Positions 24,203 to 36,094 of a stretch of DNA of 64,000 nucleotides are shown one piece after another. Origin of the DNA: Clitoria ternatea (Eukaryota > Streptophyta > Magnoliopsida > Fabales > Fabaceae); the NCBI GenBank assembly GCA_037962975.1, contig CM075673.1:122841001-122905000 (forward strand). Reading direction: 5' to 3'. The notes beneath the pieces are model-generated. The model worked only from the letters and a program-made list of their open reading frames with translations, searched no databases and was not told the DNA's origin. The translations under genes were made by a program, and so were the position numbers. How positions within the stretch are numbered: position 1 is the first letter of the stretch; every line of letters starts with the position of its first letter.

Positions 24203-24627
24203 TAATCGATTAGTCCTGCTTACCTAATCGATTATAGGGCATCTGTTTTTAAGGTAATCGATTACACTGAGTGTTGTAATCGATTATCAACTATTAGAAG
24301 TCATGTAATCGATTAGAATTGTCCCTGTAATCGATTAGGTGGGATGTCTGATGCATTACATGAATTCCAGGAGTTCTGTAATCGATTACTGCCAACTCTC
24401 TAATCGATTAACATCGATTCTAGGAACTTTGTAATCGATTAGGGTTAACAGAATAATCGATTACGGACCAAACAGGGACATTGTAATTAATTATTTGGAA
24501 AGTTGTAATCGATTAGTATAATACCTGATTCATTGTGCCATTTCCAGGAGCTCTGTAATCGATTATCTGTTGCTCTGTAATCGATTATGGAATGCTAATC
24601 GACTAATTCGTGTCCCGTAATCGATTA
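24203..24627. repeat. Paired palindromes TAATCGATTA (14 exact copies)
   Basis: Exact copies start at 24203, 24225, 24255, 24277, 24306, 24328, 24379, 24401, 24432, 24454, 24505, 24555, 24578 and 24618. Five pairs are exactly 22 bp apart and one is 23 bp apart. The pairs repeat at mostly 50-53 bp. Variants TAATTAATTA and TAATCGACTA fill some gaps. Confidence 0.95.
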
Positions 24628-24813
24628 GGGCCTTTGATTTGCACATGAATATATCTTGCATACTCTGATACCTTCTCATATCTTCATATATGAGATAGGT
24701 CTCTAATTGATCCGGGGTATCAGATGATAGCTTCATCACTCATATTTTTTATAAATTAATAACATTAAATTCGCGAAAAATTTACCCCCGAATTTTAGGG
24801 GCGTCTCAGTAAT

Positions 24814-25369
24814 CACGGATTTCAAGAGGAATAATCACACTTCAAAGTTCAATCCTAAGACCAGCTTCATATTTTGTACATTTACTATCTTCAGTTCCCT
24901 CCAAAGAGAATGGATGATAAAAATCACACAACTCATCAAACTGCATTGTGTATTCAGCTACGGATATTCTGCCTTGCTCAAGTTTCAAGAATTCTATCTC
25001 CTTCCAAATCTTATAATTGTCTGGAAAATATTTAGCAAGAAACCTTCATCGAAAATTCATCCACACTAGTGGTTCACCTGCAGCATTCATTTGGACTTTG
25101 GTTCTTAACCACCACACACGGGCTTCATCTTTCAGTTGGTAAGTGGCAAACTATACCTTCTGCTCCTCAGAACATTCAAAATACTTGAATGCTTGTTCAA
25201 TATCACACAACCACATATGAGCTCCATCATAGTCATGTCCTCCTTTATAAGTAGGCGAATTCCTCTTTAGAAATTTATCAAGAGTCGAGCCAGAGTTAGC
25301 CCTCCTTATCATTTGTGAAAACCTTGCAAAGAAGTCGTCACCTCCACCTGAACTAGATCCCTCAGCCAT
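24814..25369 (-). pseudogene. Gag N-terminal half (element B)
   Basis: Starts at ATG 25369 with MAEGSSSGGGDD. After a TAG near 25151 the same frame continues with ARVWWLRTK, then KYFPDNYKIWKEIEFLKLEQG and SVAEYTMQFDELC, the core of the plant retrotransposon gag domain. The reading is cut at 24814 by solo LTR A1 and continues at 17148. Confidence 0.8.
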
Positions 25370-25613
25370 AACTCAGTTCTACAATATCCAAACACATCAC
25401 CATCAGCAACCAATAAATAACTAGGGAGTAAAATAATTACCTCACATATATATATATAATGAGATGCTGCGGAAGTGCCAAGGGAATGATGCCAAGTCAA
25501 CCTACCAATAACGCAAACAACTACAAACAAAACATAATAAAATATAGAATAGTCCCATAAGGGACTCACACAATTTACTACATCCACCCACTCATTTGGT
25601 CCTGAAAAGAACC

Positions 25614-25625
25614 GCTCTAATACCA
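25614..25625 (-). other. PBS of Tekay element B
   Basis: The minus strand reads TGGTATTAGAGC four bases after the LTR end, one mismatch from the initiator-Met tRNA complement. Confidence 0.8.
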
Positions 25626-27166
25626 CCTGTGATGTCCTAAGTCATTTTACATTTATTTCTACCCGTTTAATTGATTTTCATAATAATTTTTTTCATGATT
25701 AAAATATTTAATTATGTCATAATTTAAGAAAATGTTTATTTTTACCAGAAGGTCCCAAAACAGTAATTATATAACAATTTAAAAGTGCAAAATATCATTT
25801 AGAATGAAAAATCTAAAAATCTGGAAACAGGGGACCTAACGTTACACGTCAGCCCCACGCTACGCGTGACACCCAGAATGCAGCTCTGACGCTACGCGCC
25901 AGGCTTACGCTACGCGTCAGTTTGACAGTAACAGCACCTGATGCTGTCATGGATTTTAGGCCAATCGGCCAACTTCTAACCTACCCAAATGACCCATTTT
26001 AGGTCTGATTGCCACGAAACTTCACGGGCCACATGTTTTCCTCATTCCAGAACTGTTGGCGTCGTTCGTTTGCTAAAATTCCAACATATGCGTAAGTTAT
26101 GGGCAAAATGTAGTTTAACCACTTTTTGTGCAAAACCCTTGCACCAAACACCTTAAATAGGTTCCAAATGGCCCAAGGCTAGTGCACACAGTTCCTAAAT
26201 GCCTTAAGGGACCTATTGATATCTACCGGGGGTCCCGAAACCTACCAGATCTCAAAATCACCTATTTAGTTCATTAAATTCATACTTACACTCTATATGC
26301 ATAACTTCTAAATTAATTAGATTCATCAATGCATCATTCAACATTCATCACATAATAATCATACACATCATAGACTAATCATGCATTTCAACAGAACCTG
26401 CCCATATCATTCACCAGTCACACACTGGTGGCTCCGTGCCATAATTCATCAAGGTAGTGTGTTAAACATAAATATAACTTCATCATTCATTATCATCAAC
26501 AATCATCAACATACTAACTTAATTCAACTATTGACCAACACATAGTATATTAATTCATCAAGCATAATTAACAACCTACTACACACTAAAGTAAATTAAC
26601 AATCACACAAAGCACAATATACTAGTTCGTCCACAACATTAACAAATCATATGAGATACCTATATATTATATAATTTCATTTATTTTATATGTCTTTTGC
26701 ATTCCTTGGCATCAATCTTCCACTTGGCGCACCTCCAGGGCACTAACATTCTCCCTGTCACTGGTTACTAAAACGAAATAAACCACAACAAGGATGAGTG
26801 TTGGCATATCATAATTAATATAGGACAGAATGATAAAATCTAAGCTATTTGCATTACTAATGGATCTTTCCTACTTTCCATATTTATACCTATATATCCA
26901 TATATCTATTACCTTTTTTCATAATTTCCCCTAAACATGGCTATATATATATATATATTCTCAATTCAATCAATACCATTGGATTATTATATACATCATA
27001 AATCGTAAAAGTCATCATCAACATTTTTCAATCATCAATTCTATCATGAACATATAACAATATATTCCACAACTGATTCGCATGCATCTGACTCCTAGTA
27101 TCCAGATACTAAAAAGGATCAGCCTTCAGCTGGGGGTCCTACTTGACACCCCGTGGACCATGCTTG

Positions 27167-28429
27167 TGTTAGGGAATCTCATTAGGGTCAGGCAGCGGAA
27201 ACACAAAGGATTCCCAAAAGAATTACAAACACGTATGTCTCAAAGCATTATGATAAATTAAAATTTTTAATTAGGGTTTACCTCTTGTAGACGCAGAACA
27301 AGTTCCTCGATCGAAGCAATTGTAACTTCGCCCTTAGGAGTCCACACGAGCACTCCCACCAAAAAAACAGAGCTCCGAATGCTAGTACGGAAATTTTGTT
27401 TTGGTCTAATTTCTGAGCAGCAGCCTATGAGCATCTCATGCTCTATATATAGGCTTAGGTCTTGACCTGAGCTCTCATTAAACATTAGGCTCCTGACTCA
27501 TTCTAAATGAGTTAGGCCCAAATAGTTTTATTTTCAGTCCAACTAAAATAAAACTATCCTCTGGTAGGCTTACTCTATGTGTGTGACCCTATAGGTAAAA
27601 TATTCGGTTATACTAATAATAAACTATTTTATTATTAATATAAAATAAGAGCGGTATCTAGCAATACATCATTATGTCTGAATATTATTTATCATCGACA
27701 TGACCTATAAGTGATAATTATTTTATATATCTATTCCTTTTGTCACGATATCTAATTGGGCCCAAGGCATAGTCCTCGTCATCCTTGTATGGCCCAATTC
27801 ATTTTACTTGATACCAGAGTAGACTTTATAGAATAAATATCTAATATTTATTCGTCCTAGCATGGCCATGCATTTCATTAGTCTCACTTCATCAAGTGGC
27901 CCATAGATATCACTCCTGTCACATAGGAGAGACAAATTCCATCTACATCACTCACATCCCTCTGCATAATTTATCTATTGCCTAATCACAATATTTATGG
28001 TCATCTTATTACAGATAACGTTTGATTGTATTAAAATAATAAACTCCTTATGTAGGAATCGTAGTGACTTCAGGTCGAAGGACTACATACCATTATCATA
28101 TTGAGAACCGTTTATGACACTCATGTAACGATCCATGCAACATTCTCATGGTGGGTCTGTCCAGTACAACATTACCCTTAATGTGTACCCGTGTAAAGAC
28201 TTGATATAATATATCCATGATTTGTGAGATTAAATCATCAGTACATTTACACACTAATCTTAATGTATTTACATGTCCCCATGTAAATACTTGATTAGGG
28301 ACGTTTTAGGAATAATTCTCATATGACCTATTATTCCAGGATAAATAGCATTTGTCTAAAACTGAAAATACTAATTTTATTAATAAGTTAAAATTGATTC
28401 ATTAATAGCTCGTAGTGCATACACCAACA
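27167..28429 (-). repeat. 3' LTR of the nested copia element (1263 bp)
   Basis: On the minus strand it begins TGTTGGTGTATG and ends GATTCCCTAACA. It matches 33629-34818 closely from about 27242 upward. Confidence 0.9.
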
Positions 28430-28443
28430 ATCTCCCACTTGCA

Positions 28444-31091
28444 CTAGAGCCAATCAGACATTTGCCTAATGCCTAATGATCTAATGTATCCCTCATGCTT
28501 TTGATGTGCAAGAGGTTTGGTGAGTGGGTCGGCAATGTTCTCATCAGTGTGCACTTTATATATCTTAACATCTCCTTGTTCAAGTATTTCTCGGATGAGA
28601 TGATAACGCCTAAGTATATGCTTAGATCGCTGATGTGATCTAGGTTCCTTAGCTTGTACAATTGCTCCACTATTGTCACAGTAGAGACTTATAGGGTCCA
28701 CAATGCTAGGAACTACCTCAAGTTCTGTTATGAACTTCTTGATCCATACTGCCTCTTTTGCAGTATTTGAGGCAGCAATATACTCAGATTCTGTAGTAGA
28801 ATCAGCAACTGTCTCTTGCTTCGAACTTTTCCAGCTTACAGCGCCACCATTTAAACAAAACACATACCCTGATTGCGATCTTGAGTCATCCTTATCAGTT
28901 TGGAAGCTAGCATCAGTGTAACCCTTTACAATGAGCTCTTCTTCTCCTCCATATATCAAGATTGAATCTTTAGTTTTTCTCAAGTACTTTAGGATATTCT
29001 TGACAGCAGTCTAGTGACTTTCACCGGGATCAGACTGGTATCTCCTCATCATGCTTAAAGCATACAAGACATCTGGTCGGGTACATATCATGGCATACAT
29101 GATTGATCCAATAGCAGATGCATATGGAATCTTATTCATCCGTTCTCTCTCTTCTTTAGTGGAAGGAGATTGAGCCTTTGATAGGCTTATGCCATGAGCC
29201 ATAGGCAAAGTTCCTTTTTTGGAATCTTGCATGTTAAACCTTTTTAACACTTTGTCTATGTATGTATTCTGACTTACGCCAAGAAGTTTTCTTGATCTAT
29301 CTCTATAGATCTTAATTCCCAACACGTAGGTTGCTTCACCTAAGTCCTTTATAGAAAAACAGCTTCCCAACCAAGTCTTCACAGACTGAAGGGTAGGAAT
29401 GTCATTTCCAATGAGTAGTATGTCATCAATATACAGGACCAGAAAAACAATTGTGCAGTCACTAACCTTCTTGTAGACACAAGGTTCATCCTCATTTTTA
29501 GTAAAGCCAAATTGTTTAACGGCTTCATCAAAACGAAGATTCCAGCTTCTGGAAGCTTGCTTAAGTCCATATATGGAACGTTGTAGTTTGCACACCTTCC
29601 TGGATGCTTCAGGCTTAACAAAGCCTTCAGGTTGTGTCATGTACACTTCCTCAAGAAGATTTCCATTAAGGAAAGCAGTCTTGACATCCATTTGCCATAT
29701 CTCATAATCATGGTATGCAACAATAGCAAGTAGAATCCGAACAGACTTTAGCATAGCGACTGGAGAAAAGGTTTCATCATAGTCTATACCATGAATTTGT
29801 TTGAAACCTTTCGCTACCAATCTTGCCTTATAGGTACTTATATTTCCATCCATGTCAGTTTTCTTTTTGAAAACCCACTTGCATCCTATAGGTTTTACCC
29901 CTTCGGGTGCATCAACCAAAGACCAAACTTGATTAGTGTACATGGAGTCCATTTCAGATTCCATGGCTTCAAGCCATTTCTCAGATTCTGGACTTGCAAT
30001 GGCCTCTTCATAAGATGTTGGCTCATTTTGATCCATTAGCAACACATCTCCTTCTTGAGTTACAAGAAATCCATATCTTTCAGGTTGTTGACGTATTCTA
30101 CCTGATCTACGCAAGTCTTGTTCTACTGGAGTTGGAGTTATCACAACATTTTGTGGTTCCGGCTCTATTTCCACCGTTGGCTCTTCAATGCCTTGTATGT
30201 CTTGAACTTCTTCAAGTTCTACTTTCCTCCCACTGATTCTTTTGGAGATGAATTCCCTTTCTAAGAATACAACATTTCGAGCGACAAACACTTTGCCCTT
30301 GGTAGGATTGTAGAAGTAATAACCCTTAGTTTCCTTTGGGTATCCCACAAAAGACATTTATCTGATTTGGGTCCAAGTTTGTCTGAAATCTGACGCTTCA
30401 CATAAGCTTCACAGCCCTAAATCTTAAGAAAAGACATACTGGGTCGTTTCCCAGTCCATATCTCATATGGTGTCTTTATGACAGCCTTAGATGGAACACG
30501 GTTAAGTGTGAAAGCTGCTGTCATCAAAGCATGTTCCCAGAAGGAGTTAGGGAGGTCAGTTTGACTCATCATTGATCAAACCATGTCTAACAAGGTTTTA
30601 TTTCTCCGCTCAGAAACACCATTCCATTGTGGTGTTCCAGGAGGAGTGAGTTAAGAGACAATCCCACATTCTTTAAGATATTCATCAAACTCCAGGCTTA
30701 AGTATTCGCCACCTCGATCAGATCGAAGTACTTTAATTTTCTTGCCAAGTTAGTTCTCTACTTCATGTTTGAATTCTTTGAACTTTTCAAAGGATTCTGA
30801 TTTATGCTTCATTAGAAACACAAATCCATATCTACTGAAATCATCAGTAAAAGTGATAAAGTAGCTAAAACCTCCCTTAGCCATTGTCCCTATTGGCCCA
30901 CATACATCACTATGTATCAAGCTTAGAAGATCACTCGTCCTTTCACCCATTCCAGTAAATGGGGTCTTAGTCATCTTCCCTAATAAACAAGATTCATATG
31001 TATCTATTGATTCAAAATCAAAAGAGTCTAAATATCTATCTTTATGGAGTTTAGAAATACATTTCTCATTTATATGTCCTAGGCGACAATG
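28444..31091 (-). pseudogene. Copia pol: integrase, RT, RNase H with six nonsense changes
   Basis: One frame on the minus strand, with no obvious frameshift. It encodes an integrase (SDRGGEY, about 30740-30715, and NGVSERRN), an RT with YIDDILLIGND (29440-29400), and an RNase H with ESEYIAASNTAKEAVW and a DPLTKPLAHQK end. Stops interrupt it at about 31093, 30748, 30648, 30578, 30418 and 29011. Each can be explained by one transition from the usual residue: TGG to TGA or TAG, CAA to TAA, or CGA to TGA. Otherwise the frame is full length. Confidence 0.9.
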
Positions 31092-32420
31092 TCAAAGATA
31101 AGTTGGGTTTAAATCATTTGGTTTAACCCTTTTAGTATTAACGTTATAGATAGGGGTTTCGAGATCAAGAACATAAAGTCCGTTACTCAAATTTGCACAA
31201 CAATAAAACATGTCATTCAAATAAACAGAACAACTATTGTTCTTTATTATAAAGGAAAACCCTTTCCTATCTAGACAAGAAACAGAAATAATGTTTCTTC
31301 TTATTGCCAGAACATAAAAACAATTTTCTAATTCAAGAACAAGCCCTGAGGGCAAGGATAAAAAATAAGTCCCTACAACTAATGCAGCAACTCTTGCTCC
31401 ATTTCCAACGCATAGGTCCACCTCGCCCTTCATCAACTGCCTACTCCTTTTTAGATCCTGCACATTAAGATAAATGTGAGATCCACATCCAGTATCTAAT
31501 ACCCATGATGTTGAAGTTGACAAGTTAATTTCTATAACAAAAATACCTGAAGTGGAAGTCTCACTTCCCTTCTTCTTAAGCTCTTCTAGGTACTTTGGAC
31601 AGTTTCTCTTCCAGTGTCCCTTCTGTCCACAATGGTGACAATTTCCTTCCTTAGCGACCCCACCCACAGGTTTTAAGGTTGATGTACTTGGCTTATCCTT
31701 GCCTTTCCAAATTGTCTTGCCTTTTCCCATAACAGCCTTTCCTTTGCCTTTATTCATGCCCTTTCCTTTACCTTTGCCAGAATTGACCATCAGTATAGCC
31801 TTACTCTTTCCTTTAGAAATATTGGGCTCAACAGTCCTCAACATATTGAGTAGCTCTGGCAATGTTTTATCCAATGCATTCATGTTATAATTCATGATGA
31901 CTGGCTTAAAACTGTCAGGTAATGACTTCAAAATGAGATCAGTAGCTAACTTTTGAGGGAAGGGGAATCCTAGCCTAGCTAGATTCTCCAGGTATCCAAT
32001 CATTTTGAGCACATGAGGTCCTATAGAACCTCCCTCTTCAAGTCTGCAGCTAAATAGGGCTGAAGAAACTTCATATCTTTCTTGGTCAACTTGACCTTGA
32101 TATAGTTTCCTTAGGTTTTCGATCATATCGAAAGCCTCCATATGCTCATGTTGCTTCTGAAGCTCAAGAGACATGGTTGCCAGCATAAGGCATTGGACAT
32201 CTAAAGCGTCATCCTGATGCTTCTTGTAAGCATCCTTGTCAGCTTTAGAGGCATTGTTCGCGGGTGGTTCCGGAATTGGATCTTCCAGGACATATTGCTT
32301 TTTCTCTTGTTTGAGGACAATCCTTAAATTCCTATACCAGTCTAGAAAGTTGGGTCCAGACAATTTTTCTTTGTCTAGGATCGATCGCAATGAAAGGTTT
32401 GAAGGCGTGTTTGATGTCAT
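31092..32420 (-). CDS. Copia Gag-protease part of the polyprotein
   Basis: 442 codons from ATG 32420. It starts with the copia gag fold (LSGPNFLDWYRNLRI, then YEVSSALFSCRLEEGGS and helical segments). Next come a Lys/Gly-rich linker, a zinc knuckle CHHCGQKGHWKRNC (about 31640-31600) and an aspartic protease with WVLDTGCGSHI (about 31510). It is open to 31092, where a TGA replaces a likely Trp codon and cuts it from pol. This is the longest intact coding stretch among the elements in the window. Whether it is expressed cannot be told from sequence. Confidence 0.8.
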   Translation of the reverse strand: MTSNTPSNLSLRSILDKEKLSGPNFLDWYRNLRIVLKQEKKQYVLEDPIPEPPANNASKADKDAYKKHQDDALDVQCLMLATMSLELQKQHEHMEAFDMIENLRKLYQGQVDQERYEVSSALFSCRLEEGGSIGPHVLKMIGYLENLARLGFPFPQKLATDLILKSLPDSFKPVIMNYNMNALDKTLPELLNMLRTVEPNISKGKSKAILMVNSGKGKGKGMNKGKGKAVMGKGKTIWKGKDKPSTSTLKPVGGVAKEGNCHHCGQKGHWKRNCPKYLEELKKKGSETSTSGIFVIEINLSTSTSWVLDTGCGSHIYLNVQDLKRSRQLMKGEVDLCVGNGARVAALVVGTYFLSLPSGLVLELENCFYVLAIRRNIISVSCLDRKGFSFIIKNNSCSVYLNDMFYCCANLSNGLYVLDLETPIYNVNTKRVKPNDLNPTYL

Positions 32421-32429
32421 GGTTATCTA

Positions 32430-33628
32430 AAACAGAAAGATATGTAGTAAGTATCAATTAAAAAAATTTAATTTTTGGTCTTAAAATTAAACACGTCTCC
32501 CACTATTTTGATTCAAAATAAAATTACCCTCTACGAATCAGAAAATCCCGTTGGAAGATTTTCTAGTGGGCAAAGATCCATATTTGGCCTAATGTTAAGT
32601 CAGCTTTGGCTGATCACTTAACATTTGGTTATTTAGGTAGGAAACTCCTTTCCAATTGTATCTTATACAACTCTTAGACATTGGGTTAGGTAACCATTAC
32701 CGATCATTCATCTTATGAAAGTTTAGCCAAATGTATACGTCTCTAAGTTTATTCAATCCAATTGATAACTTAGTAAGTTAAAACCCAATAAAACATTTTG
32801 GATATTACAATTATCCTATCGCGTCTTACTAATATAAATGATAGTACCCTACTTTGGCAGACCCACTATTTATTGACATTAGTATTGACAAGTGTACTTA
32901 TTACAAGGCGTTTGTAACTTAATATTATTTTAAGGGATTTTAATTTATTTTAAATTACCGTCTTTGTTAAACGCTTTAACGCAATAAAATTATCCCCAAA
33001 GCATGCAAACGAAATTGTGAGATGGTTATGGTCTTCCTAGAAGAATAAATAATAATAAAAAATAAACCTAAAGGAACTATATGCCAAGGCTTCATGAAGT
33101 CCTACTTCTTGAACCCACCATCCTCTTGGAGTCACAACTCCTTGGTTCCTTTCAAAGACAAAAGCACTTAGAGTCACCACTCTAGTTTTCTTCTAGGTCT
33201 CTACTTTGTTGGCCCGATCAAGATTACATGATTTTAAAGAAACTCGCTTTACATACGAGTGAAGGGTTGAGAAAAGAAATACAACAGAATAAAGAGAGGC
33301 ACAGCACGCAGGCTGTATTTAAATAAAAATAACTAAGACCATAACCATTCACCATGCAATGTGTTAATTAATTAATTATAACCCATTTGAAAGCATTAAA
33401 AAAAATAATTTTTAAAACGGGCCATTAAACATGTGGGTCGATAATAAGGCGCTACGCAGAGAATGTACGGGGGTCCCGACCCAAAAATTTAGTACTGTAG
33501 TCAGGTTGGTTCCCAGGAAAGAGAGGTGGGTCCGGTGTGACCGCTTAAGTGCCAAGTCTTTCCTAGCCAGAACGTCCCACTGACCATTAACAGCTCTAAA
33601 ATTTCGGCTAGGGTTTTAACCAGTGGTA
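32430..33628 (-). other. Leader of the copia element and foreign block at its LTR end
   Basis: No genes. From 33420 to 33628 the sequence does not fit the expected LTR end and carries a PBS-like AGTGGTATCAAAGC on the opposite strand. The rest is AT-rich leader. Confidence 0.55.
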
Positions 33629-34818
33629 TCAAAGCATTATGCTAAATTAAAATTTTTAATTAGGGTTTACCTCTTATAGACGCAGAACAAGTTCCTCGAT
33701 CGAAGCAATTGTAACTTTTCCCTTAGGAGTCCACACGAGCACTCCCACCAGAAAAACAGAGCTCCGAATGCTCGTACAGAAATTTTGTTTTGGTCTAATT
33801 TCTAAGCAGCAGCCTATGAACATCTCATGCTCTAAATATAGGCTTAGGTCTTGACCTGAGCTCTCATTAAACATTGGGCTCCTGACTTATTCTAAATGAG
33901 TTAGGCCCAAATAGTTTTATTTTTAGTCCAACTAAAATAAAACTATCCTCTGGTGGGTTTACTCTATATGTGTGACCCTATAGGTAAAATATTCGGTTAT
34001 ATTAATAATAAACTATTTTATTATTAATATAAAATAAGAGAGGTATCTAGCAATACATCACTATGTTCGAATATTATTTATCATCGACATGATCTATAAG
34101 TGATAATTATTTTATATATCTATTCCTTTTGTCACGATATCTAATTGGGCCCAAGGCATGGTCGTCGTCATCCTTGTATGGCCCAATTCATTTTACTTGA
34201 TACCAGAGTAGACTTTATAGAATAAATATCTAATATTTATTCGTTCTAGCATGGCCATGCATTTCATTAGTCTCATTCCATCAAGTGGCCCATAGATATC
34301 ACTTCTGTCACATAGGAGAGACAAATTCCATCTACATCACTCACATCCCTCTGCATAATTTATCTATTGCCTAATCACAATCTTTATGGTCATCTTATTA
34401 CAGATAACATTTGATTGTATTAAAACAATAAACTCCTTATGTAGGAATCGTAGTGACTTCAGGTCGAAGGACTACATACCATTATCACATTGAGAACCGT
34501 TTATGACACTCATGTAACGATCCATGCAACGTTCTCATGGTGGGTCTGTCCAGTACAACATTACCCTTAATGTGTACCCATGTAAAGACTTGATATCATA
34601 TATCCATGATTTGTGAGATCAAATCATCAGTACATTTACACACTAATCTTAATGTATTTACATGTCCCCATGTAAATACTTGATTAGGGACGTTTTAGGA
34701 ATAATTCTCATATGACCTATTATTCCAGGATAAATAGCATTTGTCTAAAACTGAAAATACTAATTTTATTAATAAGTTAAAATTGATACATTAATTGCTC
34801 GTAGTACATACACCAACA
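33629..34818 (-). repeat. 5' LTR of the nested copia element, 75 bp short
   Basis: Matches 27242-28429 with scattered differences. The terminal ~75 bp present in the other LTR (27167-27241) are absent here. Confidence 0.8.
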
Positions 34819-36094
34819 GCTTGGTCCACCGAGTCCTGCTTGACTCTCCACCTCAACCACTGGGTTTTACTTGACCACTAGGTAGCTCAACTGGGGAAAA
34901 AGGCCACGGGAGCCAGAAAACGAGGGGTTACACATACCGTCGGCCATCCCACACCACATAATCACATAAAAACTCATATTATACATGACATAATATTATT
35001 ACATCTCATATACTATGAACAATGTCAGAAACTAACATGTAATCCTCACTTGGGTGGCCTACTTGCCAAGCCCACCAACACAAGCCATGTCATAAGTTTT
35101 CCAAAATCATCATTTCATTAAATCATATATATTAATACCAACAATTTTCACACCACACATTACTAACATTAATCAAATTCCATAATTTATTTGATGTTAC
35201 TCACTTATATAATTTAGACATTTAATTTCCTTACTTCCTAACTCACATTTACTTAAATCAATATAGTTCTTTATCAAACAATAACTCAGTCACGCTTAAA
35301 CATACATATAAAAATTATATTAATTATATTTAACCAACCTACGTCATCCGTAGTTATTTCTAAATAAATCCTGAGCCTCTCAAAGTTATCATATATTGGA
35401 ATCCTAATTAATTATGACCCAAACACCCCCTTACCTCTATTCCAAGCTTCAACAATGTGCTCCTTGTGTCGGTTGCATCCACTGGTTACTTGATTCACCG
35501 CTCCTCTTCTGAATTCAATGCCCACTTCATCGATCGTTTGCCCAATGCTCGTTCCGGCACCTACGATCATCGAAACATAGAACTGATTAGTATATTTTCT
35601 TCCTTACACTCCCAAACTCACCATCCAAGCTACCAAATCCATTAGATTTCAGAATCAAGGCCACCCACAACACATGCAAATTTGGTTTAAGAAAGGAGAA
35701 TGAGGGGAAGAAGAGAAAACTCATAATTAAAGGTTCCACGCGCCTAACCTCATTTCCCAAGGTCCAAAACCACAAAAAAATAAGGTCCCAGCCAAGCCCC
35801 AAGCAAAATCGCCAAGGAAGAAGAAAATAAAAGAAGAAGAGCTCGCGACTTCTGTTTTACATGTCCCTGTTTTAATCTGGTCGTGACGCTGACGCTACGC
35901 ATCAACTCATTAATTTGTACCTGACACTACGCATCCCAACCACGCTACGCGTCAAGGTCCTGATTCCTTTTTCCTTGAAACTTCATTTTAAACTCTCATT
36001 TTCATTCAAGTATACCTTCTTTAAGCCATATATTATTTTAAAATCCATCTTCTCTTAATTCCCACTTAATTTATTATCCATTTATCACAACTCA

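Larger units (their letters stand above)
17154..24808 (+). mobile_element. Solo LTR of Tekay-like family A, copy A1 (split)
   Basis: Starts TGTAACGCCCTG and ends TTTTAGGGGCGTCTCA, with a perfect 5-bp target duplication GTAAT at 17149-17153 and 24809-24813. The two ends are not direct repeats of each other and there is no PBS, gag or pol inside, so it is one long LTR left by recombination. Without the nested 18816-22744 block it is about 3.7 kb. It is related to copy A2 (36923-40977): both have ATATGGG-GTCGGACCAAGTATCTCCG early on, AGGTAGGAGAG in the middle, and TAATCGATTA clusters near the end. Plus orientation is inferred from the TGTAACRYCC start. Confidence 0.85.
27167..34818 (-). mobile_element. 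Ty1/copia element nested in the Tekay LTR
   Basis: 7652 bp with perfect 5-bp target duplication GCTTG (27162-27166 and 34819-34823). The 3' LTR is 28429-27167, preceded on the minus strand by the polypurine AAGTGGGAGAT. The 5' LTR is 34818 to about 33629. Gag-protease is at 32420-31092 and pol at 31091-28444, both on the minus strand. The RT and gag types suggest the Tork/TAR side of copia (inference). Confidence 0.9.
10513..36094 (-). mobile_element. Tekay/Del-type Ty3/gypsy element (family B) inserted in the Sirevirus leader
   Basis: Minus-strand order: 5' LTR 36094-25630 (split by a copia element), PBS 25625-25614, gag 25369-24814 and 17148-16700 (split by a solo LTR), protease/RT/RNase H/integrase/chromodomain 16700-13410, polypurine tract, 3' LTR 13340-10513. 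LTRs are about 2.83 kb and clearly the same family. The right LTR lacks its last ~25 bp and about 60 bp of the Sirevirus leader is also absent, so one deletion removed the junction and any target duplication. Confidence 0.85.
25630..36094 (-). repeat. 5' LTR of Tekay element B, split by a copia element
   Basis: 25630-27166 and 34824-36094 together make about 2.8 kb and align with 10513-13340. The last ~25 bp on the right are missing. This copy retains more intact GACGCTACGCGTCAG motifs (25840-25925 and 35880-35955) than the other. Confidence 0.85.

Noticed and set aside
17154..24808. DNA transposon, because the ends TGTAACGCCC...GGGGCGTCTCA look inverted
   Set aside because: 5-bp target duplications, TG...CA ends and close similarity to other long LTRs, including those flanking a Tekay pol, fit a solo LTR; no transposase is seen.
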